A DNA stretch of 64,000 nucleotides, taken from NCBI GenBank assembly GCA_030762895.1, contig CM061064.1:242145909-242209908 (forward strand), read 5' to 3'. Source of the stretch: Sophora flavescens. Taxonomy: Eukaryota > Streptophyta > Magnoliopsida > Fabales > Fabaceae. This document shows, one piece after another, positions 35,301-44,091 of this stretch. The first letter of the stretch is position 1; every line of letters starts with the position of its first letter. The notes beneath the pieces are model-generated. The model saw only the letters and a program-made list of their open reading frames with translations. It made no database searches and had not been told where the DNA came from. A program made the translations under genes and the position numbers.

Positions 35301-37693
35301 AAGGGACAGTAAGATCACCAAATTGTAGGTCTCTTCCTTATCTTTCATTGCTGTAAATTGCTATCTATGCTTATTAATCCTGAGCTAACCCTAGAACAAA
35401 TTAAGGGCCTCTGAATAAGATTTCCAACAAGGTATCATATGCGTTAATTGGGCTTAAGATGAGTAAGTTAGGTCCCATTTAAGTGAAGGAACATCATTGA
35501 CAACACATTGATCCGCGCCAGAGAACTCGGGACCCAATTTAGCCTTGATTTTGGCCTAATTTGATAATTCTTGTGAAACCTGAAATTGTAGGTCTCTTCC
35601 TTATCTTTCTAGGGTCAGCAAGATCACCAAAATCCGATAGCTGTAGCTCTATTTATGCTCTGTGCAAGGCAACAAGGTAAGGATGACTGAAAAATCCGAA
35701 AATTAAAAATGTTTAGCAATTAAGCCCAATTAAGCCCAATAATGTAAAAGAAAAAACAATGATTGTAAAAGTTGTCTAATTTCCATCTCTCTCTGGCTTG
35801 TGCGGCTGTAAATTGCTATTTATGCTTATTAATCCTGACCTAACCCTAGACCAAATTAAGTGACTCTGAATAAGTTTTCCAACAAGGTATCATATGCCTT
35901 AATTGGGCTTAAGATGAGTAAGTTAGGCCCATTTAAGCGAAGGAACATCATGGACTGCTCACTGATTCGTTCTAGAGAACTCGGGACCCAATTTAGCCTT
36001 GATTTTGACCTAATCTGACAATTCTTGTGAAACCTGAAATTGTAGTTCTCTTCCTTATCTTTCTAGGGATAACAAGATCACCAAAATCCGATAACTGTAG
36101 CTCTAGTTATGCTCTGCGCAAGGCAACAAGGTCAGGACGAGTGAAAAATCCGAAAATTAACAATGTGTTGCAATTAAGCCCAATAATGTAAAGGCAAAAA
36201 CTGTGACTGTAAAAGTTGTCTAATTTTCATCTCTCTCTAGATTGTGCGGTTGTCAACTGCTATTTATGATTATTGATCCTGATCTAATCCTAGACCAAAT
36301 TAAGGGCCTCTGAATAACCTTTCCAACAAGGAATCATATGCCTTAATGGGGCTTAAGATGAATAAGTTAGGCCCATTTAAGTGATCGAACATCATGGACT
36401 GCACACTGATCAGCGCCAGAGAACTCGGGACCCAATTTACCTTCATCTTGGCCTAATTTGACAATTCTTGTAAACCTGAAATTGTTGGTCTCTTCCTTAT
36501 CTTTCTAGGGACAACAAGATCACCAAAATCCGATATCTGTAGCTCAAGTTATGCTATGCGAAAAGCATCAAGGTCATGATGAGTGAAAACTCCGAAAATT
36601 AACAATGTTTAGCAATTAAGCCCAATAATGTAAAACCAAAAACAATGATTGTAAAAGTGGTCTAATTTCTGTCTCTTACTGGCTTGTGAGGCAGTAAACT
36701 GCTATTTATGCTTATTAATCCTGACCTAACCCTATACCAAATTAAGGGCCTCTGAATAAGGTTTCCAACAAGGTATCATATGCCTTAATTGGGCTTAAGA
36801 TGAGTAAGTTAAGCACATTTAAGTGAAGGAACATCATAGATTGCACACTGATTCGCGCCAGAGAACTCGAGACCCAATTTAGCCTTGATTTTGGCCTAAT
36901 TTTACAATTCTTGTGAAACCTGAAATTGTAGGTCTCTTCCTTATCTTTATAGGGATAGAAAGGTCACCAAAATCCGATATCTATTTCTCTAGTTATGCTC
37001 TGCGCAAGGCAACAAGGTCAGGATGAGTGAAAAATCTGAAAATTAACAATGTTTAGTAATTAATCCTAATAATGTAAAAGCAAAAACAATGATTATAAAA
37101 GTTGTCTAATTTCTGTCTCTCTCTATCTTGTGCAGCTGTCAACTTCTATTTATGCTTATTAATCCTGACCTAACCCTTCACCAAATTAAGGGCCTCTGAA
37201 TAAGCTTTCCAACAAGGTATCATATGCCTTAATTGGGCTTAAGATGAGTAAGTTAGGCCCATTTAAGTGAAGGAACATCATGGACTGCACACTGTTCCGT
37301 AGCAGAGAACTCGGGACCCAATTTAGCCTTGATTTTGGCCTAATTTGACAATTCTTGTGCACCTGAAATTGTAGGTCTCTTCCATATCTTTCTAGGGACA
37401 GCAAGATCACCAAAATCCGATATATGTAGCTCTAGTTATGCTCTGAGCAAGGCAACATGGTCAGGATGTGTGAAAAATCCGAAAATTAACAATGTTTAGC
37501 AATTAAGCCCAATAATGTAAAAGCAAAAACAATGATTGTAAAATTTGTCTAATTTTCGTCCCTATCTGGCTTGTGTGGTTGTAAACTGCTATTTATGCTT
37601 ATTAATCCTGACCCAACCCTACACCAAATTAAAGGCCTCTGAATAAGCTTTCTAACAAGGTATCATATACCTTAATTGGGCTTAAGATGAGTA
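23349..37693. repeat. 450-bp satellite array, about 32 monomers
   Basis: The longest uninterrupted block. Its first part repeats, variant for variant, the monomers at 3852-7798 and then 13557-15339, with no Athila-like element between them. Several rearranged monomers occur. Two ~308-bp forms (landmarks 32149-32458 and 35124-35432) share one junction. A ~401-bp form (33817-34218) has lost about 44 bp between two TGTAAA words. A form at about 31310 has lost about 57 bp between AAGG words. No genes. Confidence 0.95.
24045..32183. repeat. Satellite segment duplicated at 55907-64000
   Basis: About 8.1 kb matches 55907-64000 monomer for monomer, including private variants such as the shortened monomer near 31310. 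The offset is 31862 bp at the left end, 31821 near 27722 and 31817 at the right end. Almost all length drift therefore falls in the first 3.7 kb. This is either a recent segmental duplication or the same sequence assembled twice. Confidence 0.9.
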
Positions 37694-37698
37694 AGTTA
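37694..37698. repeat. Target-site duplication, left (AGTTA)
   Basis: AGTTA lies before the copia 5' LTR and is repeated at 44087-44091. The satellite word GATGAGTAAGTTAGGCCC is split exactly by the insertion. Confidence 0.92.
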
Positions 37699-38015
37699 TA
37701 TAAGACTAAGCCCTCATTCATGTTTTGATGTATGACAATCAAAGTGTATTTTGCATAAGATTTTTGATTTTGACTATGTTCTTATTATGTGTTAAGTTGC
37801 ATGGAAGATCACTCATGAAAAAGATAAATCAAGGATTAAAGGATGGAAGACCAAGGACACAAAGCAATGGACAAGGACTAAAGCATCAAGCAATGAAGAT
37901 CTTATACTTTAGATGCTATTGTAAAAACAGCACATTTGATTTCTTAGGTGAAGTACTTAAAATTAAGAAGAAACTAATTTTTACAAAGGATAATATAAGC
38001 GCCCGTCCAACACTG

Positions 38016-38460
38016 GGATAAAAAGCTGACATCCAATGAAGTGATAAAAAGCTGACGTCCAATGAACTACTAAAAAGCTAACGTCCAATGAACTGATAAA
38101 AAGCTGACGTCCAATGAACTACTAAAAAGATGACGTCCAATGAACTAATAAAAAGTTGTCGTCCAATGAACTACTAAGAAGCTTGCATCTACTATAGTAA
38201 CAGAAGCTCACGTCCACTAAAGTGACAAAAGCTCGCATCTACTAAAGTAACAGAAGATCGCGTCTAATAAAGTGACAGAAGCTCGCATCTACTAAAGTAA
38301 CAGAAGCTTGCGTCTACTAAAGTGACAGAAGCTCGCATCTACTAAAGTAACAGAAGCTTGGGTCTACTAAAGTAACAGAAGCACTCATCTACTGAAGTAA
38401 CAAGAAGCGCTTGTCCACTAAAGTGGCATATGGAGCTCGTCTACTAAGGTTAAGCTCTTT
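38016..38460 (+). repeat. Minisatellite in the copia 5' LTR U3
   Basis: There are two related families of tandem units. The first is about 26 bp (AAAAAGCTGACGTCCAATGA followed by ACTACT or similar), about six copies. The second is about 25 bp (GAAGCTCGCGTCTACTAAAG followed by TAACA), about nine copies, then degenerate units. Some first-type units contain TGACGTC, an ACGT-core word bound by plant bZIP factors. The array sits about 240 bp upstream of the TATA box, so it may act as an enhancer; that role is inferred. Confidence 0.85.
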
Positions 38461-38699
38461 TGACTTACTAAGTCCTTAATGAGAAGCTCCGTCCACTAAA
38501 GTACTAAATGGAGCTCGTCTACTGGCCCATCCGAATGTAAAATCTTAAAGGCTAGATGGAAATGGTTATTTTCAAGATGGACGAGAATTCTACAAGAACA
38601 ATCAGAATCTTATTCCAAGAACGAGAATCAAGAAAACATATTTGGTTAAATCAGATCCAAATCTATTTTAATTGATCCCAACGACTATTACTTGTTTTC

Positions 38700-38707
38700 T
38701 ATATAAA
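38700..38707 (+). promoter_or_regulatory. TATA box of the copia 5' LTR
   Basis: TATATAAA within CTATATAAAGAGGG. It is identical in the 3' LTR at 43370-43377, each time downstream of the minisatellite. Confidence 0.7.
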
Positions 38708-39418
38708 GAGGGATCAAAGGAACACTTTTCTATAACCTTACACATTCTGAAAGTGAAAATACGAAAGATTCAAAAGCTTCCAAAAGTGCTTCATCTTTGA
38801 GAGAAAAGTGTGATATTTCTTAGAACTTCAATTTGTATAATCAGACTTTTAGAGTCTTTCTTCTACTCAATTCTTTCTGTGAATTAGTGTGATTAAGAGA
38901 GGGTATCTCTTAGGATTGAACAAGGATAGAAGGGATCCTTGGCTATAGAAAAGCAAGTGTTCTTTTTGGTGTGTTCTTGAGCAATGAGGTTATCCTTGTG
39001 AATGCTGTATTTGGATATTGTAATTTCTGGTTATAGTGGAGAAAACCACAGAGGTGTGGGACTGGATGTAGGCTTACCAGAGGAGGTAGCCGAACCAGGA
39101 TAAATCGGTTTGCGTGTTCTTCTCATCTCTAAACTCCATATACATATTATATGCAGTTGTGTGTTGTGAATGAGTTTTAAGAATGCCTGTTAACTTGTAT
39201 CTTTGATCTGCAATCTGTGTTAAACTTGATGTTACTTCTTATAATTCTCCTTAACATCATTACTTGTTACATAACCTAATTCTTGGGAATTAAAATTGAG
39301 TGAAAACCAATTTTCTTAAAGAAAGCTCTGTTTTGCTTTAAATTGTTGACAAAGTTTTCAATATCTTAATTCACCCCCCCCCCCCCCCCTTCTTGACATT
39401 GTAGCCATTACCAACAAG

Positions 39419-39430
39419 TGGCATCAGGGC
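39419..39430 (+). other. Primer-binding site, initiator tRNA-Met type
   Basis: TGGCATCAGGGC lies 2 bp after the 5' LTR. The usual copia PBS is TGGTATCAGAGC, so two positions differ. Confidence 0.75.
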
Positions 39431-39466
39431 TAAAACTCTTGTTACAAAGCTTAATAGCTTCAAGAG

Positions 39467-39646
39467 ATGGCTACAAATGATATCCTGGGTGATGGGGCTT
39501 CAATCACTAGACCCCCTGTCTTTAATGGCTCCCAATACATGTATTGGAAAGAGAGAATGCTTATCTTTCTTCAGGCTGCAGGTTTAGATGTATTAGATGC
39601 TGTTGAAAATGGTCCCTATGTTCCATTTATTCTTGATGCTAAGTGA
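39467..39646 (+). pseudogene. Copia gag, N-terminal piece
   Basis: ATG at 39467 opens the element's gag with MATNDILGDG and the typical early block PPVFNGSQYMYWKERM, as in copia gag (DUF4219/UBN2 type). It stops at TGA 39644-39646 after 59 codons, probably a mutated TGG (Trp). Similarity continues past the stop, then needs two frame changes before joining the next piece near 39742. Confidence 0.8.
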
Positions 39647-39741
39647 AATAAACAAACTAAACCAAAAGATGACTGGAATGATGATGATAAAAGAAGAGAT
39701 TGGTTATAATGCTAAGGCAAAAAATATTATAACAGCTGCAT

Positions 39742-40350
39742 TTGAATTATGATGAGTTTTTCAGGGTCTCCAATTGCAAAATGGCAAAGCAAATGTGGGA
39801 TACTCTTCAACTCACTCATGAAGGAACCAACGATGTGAAAAGAGCAAGAATGAATGCACTAGTCCATGAATATGAACTCTTTCACATGAAGAATGGTAAG
39901 GAGATAGATGAACTGCAAAAGAGGTTTACACACATTGTGAACCAGCTAGAAGGACTTAGACATACAATCACATATGAGAAAAAGATTAACAAGATAATGA
40001 GATGTTTGAGTCATGAATGGCAGCCAAAAAGTACTGCAATTGCTGAAGCAAAGGATCTAGACACCATGCAGAGTTCTACTTTATTTGGCAAGTTGAAAGA
40101 ACACGAATTGGAACTCAATAGATTGAAAATTCATGAAGATAAGGAGAAAAGGAAGAAAGGTCTCTCACTCAAGGCTCATATCTCCAAAGAATCAATAGAA
40201 AGTGATGAAGATGAACACCTTGATGAAAGTGAAGAATCCGAAGAAGAAGACATAGGATTACTTGTGAGTAAATTTAGAAGATTCATAAAAAAGAATAGAA
40301 ACAAGAAGCAATTCAGTTTTCCTACCAAAAAGAACACGAAGAAAAGGTGA
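39742..40350 (+). pseudogene. Copia gag, central UBN2-like piece
   Basis: An open stretch of 202 codons from a TTG codon, not a real start. An extra T just upstream (CATTTGAATTATG) has shifted it from the preceding piece. It contains the copia capsid helices (CKMAKQMWDTLQLTHEGTND, then the block with NGKEIDELQKRFTHIVNQLE) and a Glu/Ser-rich region near residue 155-172, then a basic tail (KKNRNKKQF). Gag polyprotein forms the particle; here it is truncated by a frameshift before the zinc knuckle, which lies in the next frame. Confidence 0.8.
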
Positions 40351-40360
40351 AAGCTCTTCC

Positions 40361-41227
40361 TCAACAATCCAATGCTTTGAATGTGGAAAGCTTGGACACT
40401 ACAAAAATGAATGCCCAAAGCTACAAAAGAAATAAAAGTATGAGAAGAATGACAACAAAGAAAAGAAAGGAAGAAAGCCTAGAAGAGCATACATAGCTTG
40501 GGAAGAAAATGATATGGATTCCACTAGTAGTGAATCTGAAAATGAAGAAGCCAAACTATGTCTCATGTCAAATCAACAAAGTGATAGTGAAACCGAGGCA
40601 AATGATTCTTCTCCTACCTATGATGAGTTACAAGAAGCTTTTGATGAATTTCATGAAGAATATGTTAAAATTGGTAAACAACTTATATCTTCTAGGAAGA
40701 TCATCGCAAAACAATGTAGTGACTATGCATCTTTACAAATAAAGCTTAAAGAACTAGAAGCTAAAAATTCACAATTACTTGCATCTAGTTCAATTTGCAC
40801 CAACTGCACTACACTAGAAAAGGAAGTTGAAAAACTGAATACAACTCTATCTAAGTTTACTTTGGGTAGAGATAACTTGAATGCCATTTTAGGACAGTAA
40901 AAGGGTGTGTATGACAAAGCTGGAATTGGATATAAGCCAATGGTACATGAAAAATCTTTTAAGAAGCTTTTTGTTGAACCTATTTCCTCAACTAGTCCTT
41001 TTGTTAAATGCTATTATTGTCTAAAGAAAGGTCATATAGTTGCTACTGGTAGACTTAGAAAGAACATACATGTTGGCATTAAACAAATTTGGGTTCCAAA
41101 AGGAACTTATGTTGCTACTAACACCACAGGACCGAACCAGATTTGGGTACCTAAAGAAAAATTATTAAAAAAAATCTGTTTTTTAGGTGTGTTTGAAGGC
41201 CAAAAGCTCAAGCTGGTTTTTAGATAG
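40361..41227 (+). pseudogene. Copia gag, zinc knuckle and coiled-coil tail
   Basis: One frame carries the rest of gag, interrupted by stops at 40430-40432 and 40898-40900. It starts with a perfect CX2CX4HX4C zinc knuckle, CFECGKLGHYKNEC (40373-40414), which would bind RNA. After an acidic Ser/Glu stretch comes a coiled-coil region (LQIKLKELEAKNSQLL, LEKEVEKLNTTLSKF). After the second stop it continues YDKAGIGYKP, a decayed second knuckle (CYYCLKKGH without the last Cys) and two IWVPK words. The 40514-40900 part alone gives an open frame of 128 codons. Confidence 0.8.
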
Positions 41228-41375
41228 TGGCTGCTCCAAACACATGACCGGAGACATCACAAAATTTACATCCTTCACTCCCAAAGAAGGTAGAAACTTC
41301 ACCTATGGAGACAACAACAAAGGAAGAATTCTTGGTGTTGGAACAATAGGAAAAAATTCTAGCAATCAAGATTGA
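41187..41375 (+). pseudogene. Copia aspartic protease fragment
   Basis: The frame has no true start (GTG at 41187). It includes the retropepsin active site in SSSWFLDSGCSKHMTGD, where the catalytic Asp is in DSG, and the following GRILGVGTIGK segment. A frameshift near 41360-41375 separates it from the next block (EDVLYVEGLKHNLLSISQLC), which belongs to the same domain junction. Protease would normally mature the gag-pol polyprotein. Confidence 0.8.
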
Positions 41376-41388
41376 GGATGTTCTCTAT

Positions 41389-42045
41389 GTGGAAGGGCTC
41401 AAACACAATCTACTAAGTATAAGCCAATTATGTGATAAAGGCTACATGTGTTTTGTACTAAATAATGGCAAGGATAATCTTGGGAAATTTGATCCCAAAG
41501 CTGATGAGGGTATTTTCCTAGGTTATTCATTAACTAGCAAAGCATATAGAGTGTTTAATAAGCGTACTTTATCAATGGAAGAATATGTTCACATAACATT
41601 TGATGAGTCTAACCCCAAAAGGTTGGGAAAGGACATTTTTCATGATGCAGAAACTCTTGAAGATGAATTGAAACCTGATGAAGGAAAAGAGAGCAACAAG
41701 GAAAAGGAAGATGAAGAGAGCAATAAAGAACCTCAAGCAGAAATTCAACAAGAAAATCTTCCTAAGGAGTGGCAAGTTTCAAAGAATCATCCCCTAGACA
41801 ATATCATTGGTGAGATCACCAAAGGGGTAACCACTAGAAACTCTTTAAGGAATATTTGCAATACCATGGTGTTTGTATCTCAAATAGAACCAAAATGTGT
41901 TGATGATGTTATTAATGATGAACATTGGATGATTGCAATGCAAGAGGAGTTAAATCAATTTAAAAGGAACAAAGTTTGGGATTTAGTTCCAAAACCCAAA
42001 AGTAACCAAATAATCGGAAGATGCTTTTATCTAGTCTCATTTTAG
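41389..42045 (+). pseudogene. Copia pol remnant: pre-integrase, integrase tail, start of RT
   Basis: A single 218-codon open stretch stitches together distant parts of pol. Residues 1-18 are the GAG-pre-integrase block (GLKHNLLSISQLCDKGY). It then jumps at about 41445 to the integrase C-terminal region (CFVLNNGKDNLGKFDPKADE, GIFLGYSLTSKAYRVFNKRT), so the zinc-binding HHCC part and the DDE core are missing. A charged linker follows, then the N-terminal RT block (IEPKCVDDVINDEHWMIAMQ, EELNQFKRNKVWDLVPKP). After NQIIG the sequence leaves RT (about 42015); the YVDD catalytic box and RNase H are deleted. Confidence 0.85.
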
Positions 42046-42496
42046 ACTAAGTGTCCTTGGGTGTCTGTAATTCTTTTTTTTTTTTTTTGATTTCAGTGTT
42101 TTGGTTGTTTTGTTGTATTGCATATATTCTGTAATGATTCATTATCAATAAATGCAAGACTGTTTTTCAGTTTGATTTCAATATTCTCCATAAGTTTCTT
42201 TTTGATAATGACAAAGGGCGAGAAATATGAACCATACAACCATTAATTCTGTCTTGCATTTACTGTAATTTTTTTTCCTCTGATACCTAAGTATGAATTG
42301 CATTGAAAAGACATACTTGAACTAATAATAAATGCAAGATGACTTTTTCATGACAATGATATGATAACACTTGATTTTTGAAAGATATCAATGAGATAGG
42401 GGGAGGATTAAAATGACTCAAGAACCATGCTTACTGAACAGCTGCACTATGATTTTTTAATAACTAAGGTTAAGTATAGTAAGGGTTGTCATAATC
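42046..42496 (+). other. Copia 3' non-coding region
   Basis: Non-coding sequence between the pol remnant and the 3' LTR, with a T15 run near 42076 and a second polypurine-like word (GATAGGGGGAGGA near 42396). No coding potential is seen. Confidence 0.6.
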
Positions 42497-42508
42497 AAAA
42501 AGGGTGAG
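42497..42508 (+). other. Polypurine tract of the copia element
   Basis: AAAAAGGGTGAG precedes the 3' LTR start (TGTAAGAC at 42511) by two bases. It resembles the usual copia AAAGGGGGAG tract with one change. Confidence 0.7.
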
Positions 42509-42510
42509 TT

Positions 42511-44086
42511 TGTAAGACTAAGCCCTCATTCATGTTTTGATGTATGACAAACAAAGTGTATTTTGCATAAGACTTTTGATTTTAACTATGTACTTATTAT
42601 GTGTTAAGTTGCATGCAAGATCACTCATGAAAAAGATAAATCAAGGATTAAAGGATGGAAGACCAAGGACACAAAGCAATGGACAAGGACTAAAGCATCA
42701 ATCAATGAAGATCTTATACTTTAGATGCTATTGTAAACATAGCACATTTGATTTCTTAGGTGAAGCACTTAAACTTAAGAAGAAACTAATTTTTACAAAG
42801 GATAATATAAGCGCCCGTCCAACACTGGGATAAAAATCTGACGTCCAATGAAGTGATAAAAAGCTGAAAAAAGCTGACGTCCAATGAAGTGATAAAAAGC
42901 TGACATCCAATGAACTACTATAAAGCTGACGTCCAATGAACTACTAAAAAGCTGACGTCCAATGAACTACTAAGAAGCTCGCGTCTACTAAAGTACCAGA
43001 AGCTCGCGTCTATTAAAGTAACAGAAGCTCGTGTCTACTAAAGTGACAGAAGCTCGCGTCTACTAAAGTAACAGAAGCACTCGTCTACCGAAGTAACAAG
43101 AAGCGCTCGTCTACTAAGGTTACGCTCTTTGGACTTACTAAGTCCTTAATGAGAAGCTCCGTCCAATAAAGTACTAAATGGAGCTCATCTACTAGCCCAT
43201 CCGAATGTAAAATCTTAATGGCTAGATGGAAACGATTATTTTCAAGATGGACGAGAATTCTACAAGAACAATCAGAATCTTATTTCAAGAACGAGAATCA
43301 AGAAAATAGACTTTGTTAAATCAGATCCAAATCTGTTTTAATTGATCCCAACGACTATAACTTGTTTTCTATATAAAGAGGGATCAAAGGAACACTTTTC
43401 TATAACCTTACACATTCTGAAAGTGAAAATACGAAATATTCAAAAGCTTCCAAAAGTGCTTCATCTTTGAGAGAAAAGTGTGATATTTCTTAGAACTTCA
43501 ATTTGTGTCATCAAACTTTTAGAGTCTTTCTTCTACTCAATTCTTTCTGTGAATTAGTGTGATTAAGAGAGGGTATCTCTTAGGATTGAATAAGGATAAA
43601 AGGGATCCTTGGGTATAGAAAAGCAATTGAGCGATTTGTTGTGTTCTTGAGCAAGGAGGTTATCCGTGAGAATCTTTGTAATTGGACATTGGAATTTCTG
43701 GTTATATTGGAGAAAACCATAGAGGTGTGGGACTGGATGTAGGCTTACCAGAGGAGGTAGCCGAACTAGGATAAATCGGTTTGCGTGTTATTCTCATCTC
43801 TAAACTCCATATACATATTATATGCACTTGTGTGTTGTGAATGAGTTTTAAGAATGCTTGCTAACTTGTATCTTTGATCTGCAATCTGTGTTAAACTTAT
43901 TGTTACTTCTTATAATTCTTCTTAACATCATTACTTGTTACATAACCTAATTATTGGGAATTAAAATCGAGTGAAAACCAATTTTCTTTAAGAAAACTCT
44001 GTTTTATTTTAAATTTTTGAAAAACTTTTCAATATCTCAATTCACCCCCCCCCCCCCCCCTCTTGACATTATAGCCATTACCAACA
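42511..44086 (+). repeat. 3' LTR of the copia element (1576 bp)
   Basis: The LTR starts TGTAAGACTAAGCCC and ends CCATTACCAACA after a C16 run (44045-44060). The minisatellite here spans about 42833-43130. Measured between the shared flanks GCGCCCGTCC and CTTACTAAGTCC it is 319 bp, against 461 bp in the 5' LTR. A TATA box lies at 43370-43377. Confidence 0.93.
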
Positions 44087-44091
44087 AGTTA
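44087..44091. repeat. Target-site duplication, right (AGTTA)
   Basis: This is the second copy of the copia target duplication, after which the satellite continues GGCCCATTTAAGTG. Confidence 0.92.

Larger units (their letters stand above)
37699..39416 (+). repeat. 5' LTR of the copia element (1718 bp)
   Basis: The LTR starts TATAAGACTAAGCCC, where the 3' LTR has TGTAAGACTAAGCCC, so the canonical TG has mutated to TA. It ends CCATTACCAACA after a C16 run (39374-39389). It contains a minisatellite (38016-38460) and a TATA box (38700-38707). It is 142 bp longer than the 3' LTR, and the minisatellite explains all of the difference. Confidence 0.93.
37699..44086 (+). mobile_element. Defective Ty1/copia LTR retrotransposon (SIRE/Tork-like)
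   Basis: A 6.4-kb insertion with AGTTA target duplications, two LTRs, a PBS resembling the complement of initiator tRNA-Met, gag and pol remnants, and a polypurine tract. The order gag, protease, integrase, RT identifies Ty1/copia. The coiled-coil gag tail and the block MQEELNQFKRNKVWDLVPKP at the start of RT fit SIRE/Tork-like families. Gag is broken by stops and frameshifts. The integrase core is deleted at about 41445, and everything after the first part of RT is deleted at about 42015. The element is inert but structurally an intact insertion. Confidence 0.92.

Noticed and set aside
38016..38460. CRISPR-like array of ~25-bp repeats
   Set aside because: The units are directly adjacent without unique spacers, lie inside a retrotransposon LTR, and the genome is eukaryotic.
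39374..39389. C16 run as an assembly artefact
   Set aside because: The same length is found in the 3' LTR at 44045-44060, so it is probably a real feature of the LTR, although exact length may be imprecise.
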